Shown here one piece after another: positions 1 to 7,654 of a stretch of 14,799 bases of DNA (position 1 is the first letter of the stretch; each line of letters begins with the position of its first letter). A program made the translations under genes and the position numbers. The stretch lies in contig CAJPLH010000028.1 in assembly GCA_905371275.1 (NCBI GenBank), positions 1 through 14,799 on the forward strand, written 5' to 3'. Origin of the DNA: Prevotellaceae bacterium. Its GTDB lineage: Bacteria > Bacteroidota > Bacteroidia > Bacteroidales > Bacteroidaceae. The notes below the pieces were generated by a model. It saw only the letters and a program-made list of their open reading frames with translations. It did no database searches and was not told the DNA's origin.

Positions 1-1499
1 ACACGCACCACGCATTTTGCGGTTACACCATCTACATCTTGTGCACGTGCTGTAATAGTAGTTTCTCCTACTTTGAGTGCGCGGAATTTGCCGTCACCGA
101 GTGACTTAATAATCTTTGCATCTGCCACTTCCCACACGATGTCACTGGTTGCTTCTTGTGGGAAAGTTTTCGCTTGCAAGGTAAATTCGCTGTTGAGTGG
201 TTGCGTTAAATTCGCAGGCATTTCGATGCGTGCCACATTGGGAGGTGCCACAGGGTCTTGTGGGAAAGGAGTAAAGGATTCTCCCACCTCGCATCGTTCT
301 GCATTGATAATATCTCTAGTTTCAGGATCAATGACTAACACCACAGCGTGAACCTTCGTGTCTTTCTTGATGAAGTTGAATGCTCTAGAAGTTAAGTTGG
401 AAAAATTCCCATAATGTTGGGTGTGAACGTGGGGGACATCAAGGGGCATTTCTTGAGGAAGACTTCCTTCGATGCCTTTGAGGATGCCGGTTGCTGCAAA
501 AACAACGTCATTAAAGGGAAGTCCTTGCACTCTTCCGCCTGCATCATAGAAAAACTTCATTTCGGGTACACTATTTTTCCATGCAGGGTCAGCCGTTGCA
601 TTGTTGTTCTGATAAAAATTGGGATGTTTGAGGTTATCTGCCGTCAAAACATAAGCCAGTCGATACTTGTTTTCTGGTATCGGACAACGGAAAGTGGTGA
701 TGCTGCGCACTTCTATGCCTTTTCGATGGTCTGTCCAAGCGGCTTGAACTTTGAGTTCGACTGCACTTTGTGCTCCCGATGCTTTCTCTACGTCGGTGAG
801 CAAACCAAAGGGTTGTTCGGTGGTGCCACTATTGCCATAATATGGAGCAACAACATGGGCGCCATTGAGGATGACTTTAGGACGTCCTGGATATTTTCTG
901 AACACGTCATAGTAATCGCCTGCGTTCAATACGTCACCATCGTGCGCTGCTAGTCCGATGACACGATTAGCTGCTACTTTGTTGAGGTGTTCTAAAGAAG
1001 CAATTCCAGGAGGGCAGTTCGGACACCACATTCCAGTGAGATCTTCCACAACGGCTTTTCTCCAAACAGGTCGTGTGAGGGTGTAGCGCTGGCTGCTACT
1101 CATGGGGTAGACGTTGCGGTTGAATTCTCCATTGACTTTTGTGATGTTGATGGTAAAATCACCTACTCCAGGTTTACTTCCTGCTGGTACGTCAATGGTG
1201 ATGTCGTCTGTGTCTTGGTATTTTAAAGGTGTGGAGAGAGAGAGTTGCTGTTCTGAGCTGGTAGTCCCTTCAGAAGTGAGCGTGAAAGATATTGTTTTGA
1301 CCTCTTGTCGATTCCAATTGGTGACTAACACGTGTGCTTTTCCCTTCTGTCCTGCTACGGAGTAGACTTTGTTGGCTACGGAGCAACTAACATTTTGTGC
1401 TTGAAGAGAAGGTGTAAAGAAACAAAAGCAAGTTGTCACCGCGACAAGAAGACGTGATGTATATAAACGCTGAAGAGTGTTTTGTCTAGAAAGATTCAT
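1..1499 (-). CDS. Omp28-like secreted protein with CxxC motif and C-terminal BIG_2-type domain (3' end off window)
   Basis: The minus-strand frame is open from an ATG at 1499 to the window edge: 499 codons with no stop, so the protein continues to the left. Residues 1-35 look like a signal peptide (hydrophobic LLVAVTTCFCFF, then AQ). Residues about 40-140 appear beta-rich. From about 147 comes 'VVEDLTGMWCPNCPPG', with cysteines at 159 and 162. This matches the thioredoxin-like start of Omp28-related outer-membrane proteins (family pattern E-D-x-T-G-x-W-C-x-x-C-P). About 250 further residues follow, then from about 418 an Ig-like BIG_2-type segment ('VARIEMPANL', 'ITARAQDVDGV'). Export is inferred. 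Whether the CxxC is redox-active is unknown, because many family members are annotated only as surface proteins. A TAACTTTG box lies about 30 bp upstream of the start. Several plus-strand open frames in this interval are shadows of this gene. Confidence 0.85.
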   Translation of the reverse strand, partial: MNLSRQNTLQRLYTSRLLVAVTTCFCFFTPSLQAQNVSCSVANKVYSVAGQKGKAHVLVTNWNRQEVKTISFTLTSEGTTSSEQQLSLSTPLKYQDTDDITIDVPAGSKPGVGDFTINITKVNGEFNRNVYPMSSSQRYTLTRPVWRKAVVEDLTGMWCPNCPPGIASLEHLNKVAANRVIGLAAHDGDVLNAGDYYDVFRKYPGRPKVILNGAHVVAPYYGNSGTTEQPFGLLTDVEKASGAQSAVELKVQAAWTDHRKGIEVRSITTFRCPIPENKYRLAYVLTADNLKHPNFYQNNNATADPAWKNSVPEMKFFYDAGGRVQGLPFNDVVFAATGILKGIEGSLPQEMPLDVPHVHTQHYGNFSNLTSRAFNFIKKDTKVHAVVLVIDPETRDIINAERCEVGESFTPFPQDPVAPPNVARIEMPANLTQPLNSEFTLQAKTFPQEATSDIVWEVADAKIIKSLGDGKFRALKVGETTITARAQDVDGVTAKCVVR

Positions 1500-1527
1500 T
1501 GTGATAACGAGACATTTATGTCTACTG

Positions 1528-1535
1528 CAAAGTTA
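1528..1535 (-). promoter_or_regulatory. Putative -7 box of the Omp28-like gene
   Basis: Read on the minus strand this is TAACTTTG, a match to the Bacteroidetes -7 consensus TAnnTTTG. It would start transcription about 20 nt before the ATG at 1499. No good TTG/TTTG -33 element is seen at the usual 19-21 nt spacing, so the call rests on the -7 box and its position. Confidence 0.5.
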
Positions 1536-1647
1536 GGCATTTGTCTCGGAAACGCTGTATGTTTATAGGCATCTTTTGTCTGTTTTATGCTCTTTTGATA
1601 GAACGTTATGGGGTGTTTGTGGGAAAAGTAAGACATATGAATGAGAG

Positions 1648-1683
1648 AAAAAAAAACTCCCCACTGTGTAAAACAGTGGAGAG
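1648..1683 (-). terminator. Intrinsic terminator of the glycogen operon
   Basis: On the minus strand, about 50 nt after the phosphorylase stop codon, arms 1657-1667 and 1673-1683 form a 10-bp stem with one mismatch (1660/1680) around a 5-nt loop. A run of nine U (A at 1648-1656) follows directly. This is a textbook rho-independent terminator for the glycogen operon. It also separates that operon from the Omp28-like gene, whose promoter lies beyond it. Confidence 0.88.
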
Positions 1684-1733
1684 TCAAAAGATGGTTTATC
1701 CGATGTGCGAGGAGATAAAACCTCGCATTAGGA

Positions 1734-4373
1734 TTAGTTGAACCAACGAACGTAGCAGAGGTCTTGACGAGAAGACAAGTGCTTGTTCTTGGGGTACATG
1801 CGGAAGGCTGTGCGGAACGAACCAGCCACATCGATGGCGGTCTTGAGTTCGAAGGTGTAGAGGTTGCCTTCGTTCTTCACCACTTGCATGGGGTAAGTCT
1901 TGTAGATCACATCATTGCCTGTTTCAGGGTCTTGACGCATCACTACGAGATCAATGCCGATGGCATCTTCCAAACCTTGTTCGTCTACAACGTGGCGCAC
2001 GGTGAATTCGGTGTCGCTTACCAAGTTGCCACCGTAGAGGTTGTCGCAAAGTTGTGATTCTACTACGCGGATGTTGTCCCAACGCTGAGTCACTGCTTCT
2101 TTCCAAGCTGCGATTTCGCGAGCAATGCGGTTGTTGTCGGCAGAAATCACGGTGTAGCGATCGCGGAGAGGATTGTAGAAACGATCGTAGTAGTCATCAA
2201 GCTGACGCTTCATAGTGTAGTGAGGAGCGATTTGCGCGATAGAGTTCTTCACGGTCTTCACCCAACCTTCGCTGTAACCCTTAGAGGCGCTGCGGCTGTA
2301 GTAGAGAGGAATGATTTCGTTTTCGAGCAAGCTGTAGATGGTAGCAGCATCGAGTTTGTCTTGCTGACCTTGGTCTTGGTAAGTGCGCACATCGGTGAGT
2401 GCCCAACCAGCACCTTCGCGATAGCCTTCATACCACCAACCATCGAGAACTGAAAGGTTGACAACACCATTCATCAAAGCCTTTTCACCAGAAGTACCAG
2501 AAGCTTCGAGAGGACGTGTTGGAGTGTTCATCCAAATGTCTACACCACTCACAAGGCGACGAGCCAACTCCATGTCGTAGTTGTCGAGGAAGATAATCTT
2601 ACCAATGAACTCAGGACGTTGAGAGATGTCGTGAATGTGCTTGATGAGACCTTGACCAGCACCGTCAGCAGGGTGAGCCTTTCCTGCGAAGAGGAATTGC
2701 ACGGGGTAGTCAGGATTGTTGACGATTTTTGACAAACGATCGAGGTCAGAGAAGAGGAGGTGAGCACGCTTGTAAGTAGCGAAGCGGCGTGCGAAACCAA
2801 TGATGAGTGCATTGGGATTAATCTTGTCGAGGAGTGACATCACACGAGCGGGATCACCTTGGTTCTTGAGCCAGTTGTCGCGGAAACGTTCACGGATGTA
2901 GTCGATGAGCTTCTTCTTCAAAGCCACACGAGTTTCCCAAACTTCCTTGTCAGACACCTTGTAGATATTTTCCCAGAGAGATTGGTTGCTTTGATCCTTG
3001 ATGTAGCCTTCACCGAAGTACTTCTTGTGGAGGTTTTTCCACTCGCTTGCACACCAAGAAGGGTAGTGCACACCGTTGGTAACATATCCCACATGGCTTT
3101 CTTCAGGATTCACGTTGTAAACCTCAGCGTATTCGTCGTGGGTGAGAATCTGGTGGTCGCGGTGAGATTCAGCAGGGAGGTAACCAGGCCAGATTTCTTG
3201 GAACATGAGCTGAGACACCTTACCGTGCAACCAGCTTACGCCGTTGACTTCTTGACAAGTCTTGCAAAGGAAGGTAGACATACAGAAGCGTTCGCCCTTA
3301 TCGTTGGGGTTTTGACGACCAAGACCCATGAAATCGTCCCAGCTGATGCCAAGACGGCCTGGGAATTGACCGAGATATTTGCCGCAAAGAGCTTCATCGA
3401 AATAGTCGTGACCAGCAGGCACAGGAGTGTGTACGGTGTAGAGAGAGCTAGCACGAACGAGTTCGAGTGCTTCGTCGAAGTTCAAGCCACTTTCCACGAA
3501 GTCTGCGAGACGTTGGAGGTTGGCAAGGGCAGCGTGACCTTCGTTGCAGTGATAAACGTCTTTTTCGATGCCGAGCTTCTTGAGAGCGAGGATACCACCG
3601 ATACCGAGGAGATATTCCTGCTTCATGCGGTTTTCCCAGTCACCACCATAGAGAGCGTGAGTGATTTGACGGTCGAACTCTGAGTTCATCTCGTTGTCAG
3701 TGTCGAGCAGATAGAGAGGCACACGACCCACATTAACGCGCCAAATGAGTGCATGAACGGTGAAAGTAGAGAAAGGAACGTCTACCACCACTTGGTTACC
3801 GTTAGCGTCGAGCACGCGTTCGATAGGCATACGGTCGAAGTCTTGCGCTTCATAGTTAGCAATCTGCTGACCGTCCATAGAGAGCGTTTGTGAGAAATAG
3901 CCATAGCGATAGAGGAAACCTACAGCGCACATGTCCACATTAGAGTCAGAAGCCTCCTTCACATAGTCACCAGCGAGCACACCAAGACCACCTGAGTAAA
4001 TCTTCACATTGTGGTTCATACCATACTCCATGCAGAGATAAGCCACAGAAGCGCGTTTTGCGTTGGGCTTTTCGTCCATGTAGTCGCGGAAGAGTTTGTA
4101 CACTTTTTTGATGCGTGCCAAAACTTCTTTGTCTTCGCTGAGCTCGATGAGACGTTTATAAGAGATGCGGTTGAGGAGTTCTACGGGATTTTGATCCACG
4201 TCTTCCCAAATTTTAGCATCCAAACTACGGAAAAGGTCGAGAGCTTCTTGATTCCAGCAGAACCAGAGGTTGTGCGCAATTTCATCAAGAGGTTGGAACG
4301 CGGCAGGGATGTGGCTCTTTACAGTCACATTCTTCCAACTAGGTTGGTTGGCATTTGTGATTTTTACGTTCAT
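1734..4373 (-). CDS. glgP: Glycogen (alpha-1,4-glucan) phosphorylase, GT35 family with DUF3417 N-terminus
   Basis: An 879-residue cytoplasmic enzyme expected to release glucose-1-phosphate from glycogen ends using phosphate and PLP. The N-terminus (about 20-105, 'LDEIAHNLWFCWNQEALDLF') matches the DUF3417 region of the bacterial and archaeal alpha-glucan phosphorylase branch, rather than the E. coli GlgP/MalP type. Motifs follow in order: 'SGGLGVLAGDYVKEASD' in the N-terminal half; 'HCNEGHAAL', whose His280 corresponds to the active-site His loop; and 'PLEASGTSGEKALMNG', whose Lys631 is the expected PLP-binding lysine, followed by 'LSVLDGWWYEGYREGAGW'. The last ~90 residues form the conserved tail ending 'RQDLCYVRWFN'. 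The ATG start lies 22 bp after the glycogen synthase stop, so both genes are probably on one mRNA. An intrinsic terminator follows. No frameshift or missing motif is seen. Confidence 0.95.
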   Translation of the reverse strand: MNVKITNANQPSWKNVTVKSHIPAAFQPLDEIAHNLWFCWNQEALDLFRSLDAKIWEDVDQNPVELLNRISYKRLIELSEDKEVLARIKKVYKLFRDYMDEKPNAKRASVAYLCMEYGMNHNVKIYSGGLGVLAGDYVKEASDSNVDMCAVGFLYRYGYFSQTLSMDGQQIANYEAQDFDRMPIERVLDANGNQVVVDVPFSTFTVHALIWRVNVGRVPLYLLDTDNEMNSEFDRQITHALYGGDWENRMKQEYLLGIGGILALKKLGIEKDVYHCNEGHAALANLQRLADFVESGLNFDEALELVRASSLYTVHTPVPAGHDYFDEALCGKYLGQFPGRLGISWDDFMGLGRQNPNDKGERFCMSTFLCKTCQEVNGVSWLHGKVSQLMFQEIWPGYLPAESHRDHQILTHDEYAEVYNVNPEESHVGYVTNGVHYPSWCASEWKNLHKKYFGEGYIKDQSNQSLWENIYKVSDKEVWETRVALKKKLIDYIRERFRDNWLKNQGDPARVMSLLDKINPNALIIGFARRFATYKRAHLLFSDLDRLSKIVNNPDYPVQFLFAGKAHPADGAGQGLIKHIHDISQRPEFIGKIIFLDNYDMELARRLVSGVDIWMNTPTRPLEASGTSGEKALMNGVVNLSVLDGWWYEGYREGAGWALTDVRTYQDQGQQDKLDAATIYSLLENEIIPLYYSRSASKGYSEGWVKTVKNSIAQIAPHYTMKRQLDDYYDRFYNPLRDRYTVISADNNRIAREIAAWKEAVTQRWDNIRVVESQLCDNLYGGNLVSDTEFTVRHVVDEQGLEDAIGIDLVVMRQDPETGNDVIYKTYPMQVVKNEGNLYTFELKTAIDVAGSFRTAFRMYPKNKHLSSRQDLCYVRWFN

Positions 4374-4395
4374 TGTGTGTATGTATTGTTATTTC

Positions 4396-6048
4396 TTACT
4401 TGTTGAGGGCAAATTCATACGCCTTATAATAATAGGCGACAAAATTTTCCCACTGAGCTTTGTTGGCAAATTTAGCAGCATTACGACGCATTTTGTCGCG
4501 ATCAGCTTTTGGAGCATTCATAAATTGCTGAATCACCTGACAGATTTCGGCTGCACACTGAAAATAGTTGTTGTCGTCGCGGTGCAACACGCTCACCCCA
4601 TCGGTCAAAGTGCCAGTGCGTCCGAGCACACTGTCTACCCATTGACCAAAACCACTCAGATCTGTGGTGATGCAAGGAGTCTTGAAAGCCACACTTTCCA
4701 GAGGAGTATATCCCCATGGTTCGTAATATGAGGGATAAATCGTCAAGTCGTTAGCCGTGAGCAGATCGTAATAGTGGAGATCGAAGATACCGTCGTTTCC
4801 GTCAAGATAGCAAGGTACAAGAATAACTTTCACGTTGTTGTTCGTGCAGTCTTCAAATCCCATGCTCTTGATGAGATTGACGATGCGATCTTCGTTGAGG
4901 TTATATAAGTCGTGACTAATAATAGGTGTGTGAAGCGGAGTGTTGATAGCCTCTGCTTTTTTACCTTTCAGTTGCAAACGCTCCTGCACATCAGTGCGAG
5001 GACCGAGCAACCAGCATGGCACTTCAATGAGCGAAAGCACTTGTTGGTTCGTACCGCGCAATTGTTCATTGAGTTGCTTCATCGCTTCCATGTAAACGTC
5101 AAAGCCTTTGCAGCGGAAGTCGTTGCGACCCGAAGTGGAAATGATGAGCGTGTCGTTGTCAAAAGTTTGTCCAGTGAGCGCTTTTGCCACTTGGAAAATG
5201 CGTTGACGCGCTTGTCGGCGTTTGCTGGTGAAAGCTGTTCCCTTAGGCACGAAGTCCAATTCGAAGCCATTGGGGAGTACCACATCAGCAGGTTTGTCGA
5301 GGAGTTGTGCGCACTCTTTGTCCGTGAAGTTAGACACCGTGGTGAAGCAATGAGTGCGATGTGCACTTTGTTTCTCGATGCTGTGTTTTGCTTCCATCGA
5401 GAGTTCGCGAGCCATTTGGTCGCCATTGTATCCATTGAAATAGGCATACAACAATTTGTTGTTGCCCGCGATGGAGCGGCCGATGCTCGTGGCGTGAGTG
5501 GTGAAGATCGTGCGCACTTCGGGACAGTTATGTTGCAAGAACAACATGCCGAGACCTGACATCCATTCGTGAGCTTGGTAAATCACCTTTTTACCCACAA
5601 ATGATTGTTGAACAATCACCTCAGCCACCTTGCCCGCAGCATAAGAAAACATAGAAGCCTCATCGTAATCACCATAAGCGTGAAGCGAATCCACTTGAAA
5701 GAGTTCCCATGCGCGACCATAAATCTCATCTTTTTGAGCAAAGAGCGATTGGAAATTCACTAGCACCGTGAGCGGTTGTCCTGGAATGTCCCAGCGACCG
5801 ATGCGAACGGGGATTCCGATATTTTGAAGACTCTTGCTCCAATCCTTATGAAGTTTTTTATCTTCAATAAAAAGAGGATTGTTTCCATCTTGGCACAAAT
5901 CGGGGCCAATGAAGATGAGGTTGTCTTGAAATTTTTGTTGCAGCGTCTTTGCGCGAGTAGAAAGCACGGTGTAGATGCCACCGACTTTATTACATACTTC
6001 CCAGCTCGTTTCAAATACTACGTCAGGAAGTTGAGTTGTTTGATTCAT
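4396..6048 (-). CDS. Glycogen synthase of the eukaryote-like GT3 type
   Basis: A 550-residue cytoplasmic glycosyltransferase predicted to extend alpha-1,4-glucan from a nucleotide-glucose donor. The N-terminus 'VFETSWEVCNKVGGIYTVLS' (residues 11-30) closely resembles animal and fungal glycogen synthase (FEVAWEVANKVGGIYTV), not the GlgA/GT5 start. Further GT3-like motifs are 'AHEWMSGLGMLF', 'IFTTHATSIGR', 'VVLPNGFELDF' and 'YPSYYEPWGYTPLESVAF' with Glu443 and Glu451, spaced as in the eukaryotic enzyme, then 'TDLSGFGQWV'. It is shorter than the ~700-residue eukaryotic enzymes because it ends soon after the catalytic core and lacks the phosphorylated C-terminal tail. The ATG at 6048 is preferred: a longer frame back to 6105 uses TTG and would translate through the promoter box at 6072-6079. 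It is the first gene of the glycogen operon. Donor choice (UDP- or ADP-glucose) cannot be read from the sequence. Confidence 0.92.
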   Translation of the reverse strand: MNQTTQLPDVVFETSWEVCNKVGGIYTVLSTRAKTLQQKFQDNLIFIGPDLCQDGNNPLFIEDKKLHKDWSKSLQNIGIPVRIGRWDIPGQPLTVLVNFQSLFAQKDEIYGRAWELFQVDSLHAYGDYDEASMFSYAAGKVAEVIVQQSFVGKKVIYQAHEWMSGLGMLFLQHNCPEVRTIFTTHATSIGRSIAGNNKLLYAYFNGYNGDQMARELSMEAKHSIEKQSAHRTHCFTTVSNFTDKECAQLLDKPADVVLPNGFELDFVPKGTAFTSKRRQARQRIFQVAKALTGQTFDNDTLIISTSGRNDFRCKGFDVYMEAMKQLNEQLRGTNQQVLSLIEVPCWLLGPRTDVQERLQLKGKKAEAINTPLHTPIISHDLYNLNEDRIVNLIKSMGFEDCTNNNVKVILVPCYLDGNDGIFDLHYYDLLTANDLTIYPSYYEPWGYTPLESVAFKTPCITTDLSGFGQWVDSVLGRTGTLTDGVSVLHRDDNNYFQCAAEICQVIQQFMNAPKADRDKMRRNAAKFANKAQWENFVAYYYKAYEFALNK

Positions 6049-6071
6049 GATAGGTAGTTCATTGTCTGCTG

Positions 6072-6102
6072 CAAATATAATAAATCCACTTATACCAAAC
6101 AA
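6072..6102 (-). promoter_or_regulatory. Promoter of the glycogen operon
   Basis: On the minus strand TTG (6102-6100), 20 nt, then TATATTTG (6079-6072) fits the Bacteroidetes sigma-ABfr pattern of a -33 TTG and a -7 TAnnTTTG. The initiation site should fall near 6065, less than 20 nt before the synthase ATG at 6048, so the leader is very short. This position rules out the TTG-initiated N-terminal extension. Confidence 0.75.
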
Positions 6103-6201
6103 CAAAAAAGCGTGTATTTTGTGCTAAATGTGCTATTTCTTAGCCATTTGCAGTTGCTTTCAATCCAGAGTGTAATGTGTGTTTTGCAGCTAGAGACTAC
6201 G

Positions 6202-6240
6202 AAAAAACACCACCTGACAAATCGTTGTCATGTGGTGTTT
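6202..6240 (-). terminator. Intrinsic terminator of the M23/LysM gene
   Basis: Arms 6205-6220 and 6225-6240 form a 15-bp stem with one mismatch (6214/6231) and a 4-nt loop (ATCG). On the minus strand it is followed by a short U run (A at 6202-6207, partly in the stem). It lies about 80 nt past the stop codon of the peptidase gene. Between it and the glycogen promoter (about 6103-6200) I see no further gene. Confidence 0.8.
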
Positions 6241-6320
6241 GCAATTTTCGTTTTTCCTTCATTGAGCCTATTAGGTTCGTGCGTAAGCATAAGAGATAAC
6301 TCGCTGGAAGTGATGGTTGG

Positions 6321-7280
6321 TTAGTAGCGGAGTATTTGTCCCGTGTGCAGCACGGGTTTGCTACCTAAATTGTTGAAATTCGTGATGTCTTCTACGGCAA
6401 CTCCGATTTTTCGTGAGATGCTGTAGAGTGTATCTCCGTTTTTCACTTGGTAGAAACCACCCACCACTTGCGATTGACTCTTCGAACGAATAGGTTCGTT
6501 GGAAATTTCTTTTTTTCCTGGGTTATCAACGTGCGCCAATTCTTCGTGATGCTTAGCACCACCCACTTGGGTGAGCAGCCCCCCTTCGCAATCAGAACGA
6601 TTGAACACAAAATAGTCTGCCGTCACGTCTTGATTGGGGAAGTCGAAAAGCAACATCGGATTGATGGCAACACCAAGGAATCGTGTTTCAAAGTGAAGGT
6701 GCGAACCAAAAGAGCGTCCAGTGTTTCCTCCTAAACCAATGACTTGACCCGCCTTGACCACCTCACCCACTTGAGCAATGCTTTTCGACAAGTGTCCGTA
6801 GATCGTTTCAAGACCATTTTTGTGACGAATCACCACATAATTGCCATAGCCAGTGGCTTCATAGCCCACGATGCGCACTTTACCTTCAAAGGCAGACACG
6901 ATGGTGTCACCGGTGTAGACCTTGATGTCAAGCCCTTTGTGCACACGGCGGAAAGTAGCGCGGTAACCAAAATGAGACGTAATGGTGCGACTTGGCGTAG
7001 GCATATGGAAACCGCGCAAATCTATACGATGAGTTTCGGGAAGTTCAGTGTTGGAGTAGCAATGCACTTTGGAAGTATTCCAAGTGTTGTAGAGTTCGTT
7101 GTTTTCATAGTTTGTAAAGCTGTTTTTGCGAATCACTCGGTTGATGGTGAGTGAGTCAGCAGCTTTCAAGCGTCTGTCGATAGGTGCTTGTCGCGCTATC
7201 AAGTCTTGCGCTGCAGCAGTGACAAAACTGCATATGATGAGCGTGATGAGGAGTATATATCGAGAAAAATGACGTTTCAT
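6321..7280 (-). CDS. Secreted M23 (LytM-type) peptidase with C-terminal LysM domain
   Basis: A 319-residue protein expected to cut, or to help regulate cutting of, peptidoglycan cross-bridges in the periplasm or at the outer surface. Residues 1-25 form a signal peptide (KRHFSRY, hydrophobic stretch, then AAAQ). The M23 domain spans about 95-215. Zinc ligands His114 and Asp118 are in 'HKGLD', His163 is in 'YGHL', and His194/His196 are in 'SHLHFE', so the catalytic set appears complete. A linker rich in charged and polar residues (about 230-272) leads to a LysM peptidoglycan-binding domain at about 275-319 ('YQVKNGDTLYSISRKIGV'). The start is placed at the ATG at 7280. An upstream TTG frame to 7433 would run through the promoter and would put 51 residues in front of the signal peptide. 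The gene has its own promoter and terminator. Confidence 0.92.
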   Translation of the reverse strand: MKRHFSRYILLITLIICSFVTAAAQDLIARQAPIDRRLKAADSLTINRVIRKNSFTNYENNELYNTWNTSKVHCYSNTELPETHRIDLRGFHMPTPSRTITSHFGYRATFRRVHKGLDIKVYTGDTIVSAFEGKVRIVGYEATGYGNYVVIRHKNGLETIYGHLSKSIAQVGEVVKAGQVIGLGGNTGRSFGSHLHFETRFLGVAINPMLLFDFPNQDVTADYFVFNRSDCEGGLLTQVGGAKHHEELAHVDNPGKKEISNEPIRSKSQSQVVGGFYQVKNGDTLYSISRKIGVAVEDITNFNNLGSKPVLHTGQILRY

Positions 7281-7308
7281 TGGAACGGGATAATAAGTTT
7301 CACGTCTG

Positions 7309-7340
7309 CAAATATATTGATTTTCAATCATCCAACCAAA
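7309..7340 (-). promoter_or_regulatory. Promoter of the M23/LysM gene
   Basis: On the minus strand TTTG (7340-7337), a 20-nt spacer and TATATTTG (7316-7309) form a near-perfect Bacteroidetes promoter. It lies 29 bp upstream of the ATG at 7280, giving a leader of roughly 20 nt. Confidence 0.8.
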
Positions 7341-7484
7341 TTGTAACGCGATATTTAGCCTTAAAAGATGTAGACACACTGCAATCTGCAATATCCCAAC
7401 GTGCAGTATTTGGAAAAAAAGTGCATATGCCAAGATATTGTAGATACTGTCCTATGGTGCATATTCTTCCATAGTTCTTTCACC

Positions 7485-7526
7485 AAAAAACAGGACTCGA
7501 AGCCGTGTTGAAGCGGTCGAGTCCTG
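7485..7526 (-). terminator. Intrinsic terminator of the large glycosidase gene
   Basis: Perfect 10-bp arms, 7491-7500 (CAGGACTCGA) and 7517-7526, are extended inside by a 3-bp CCG/CGG pairing after a 2-nt bulge. On the minus strand six U follow (A at 7485-7490). It lies about 130 nt beyond the stop codon at 7655, so the message has an unusually long 3' untranslated region containing the 21-bp repeats. Confidence 0.82.
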
Positions 7527-7530
7527 AAGC

Positions 7531-7593
7531 TGTAGACGAATATATCAATCTTCTAGACGAATACATCAATCGTGTAGATGAGTACAATTATAA
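7531..7593 (+). repeat. Three imperfect 21-bp tandem units
   Basis: Units at 7531-7551, 7552-7572 and 7573-7593 begin TGTAGACGAATATATCAATC, TCTAGACGAATACATCAATC and TGTAGATGAGTACAATTATA. The first two differ at only a few positions and the third is more diverged. Read on the plus strand in one frame they encode seven-residue repeats (VDEYINL, LDEYINR, VDEYNYN) within an open stretch from the stop at 7472-7474 to the stop at 7610-7612. That stretch has no ATG (first usable starts GTG 7505 or TTG 7508) and it overlaps the terminator hairpin, so I do not call a gene. Confidence 0.6.
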
Positions 7594-7654
7594 TAAGCGT
7601 CTTTGGGTTTAGAAACTATCCTATGCCAACTGCACCCTAGAGCGCAGTTTACGA

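Noticed and set aside
414..953. 179-codon plus-strand open frame
   Set aside because: It lies opposite the Omp28-like coding region, whose minus-strand frame is open throughout and carries recognisable motifs.
2859..3683. 274-codon plus-strand open frame opposite the phosphorylase gene
   Set aside because: It is a shadow of glgP, which has all its family motifs; no independent start signal or family resemblance is seen.
7280..7474. 64-codon plus-strand open frame over the M23 promoter region
   Set aside because: It overlaps a strong minus-strand promoter, has no ribosome-binding site or family resemblance, and is separated by a stop from the repeat-bearing frame that follows.
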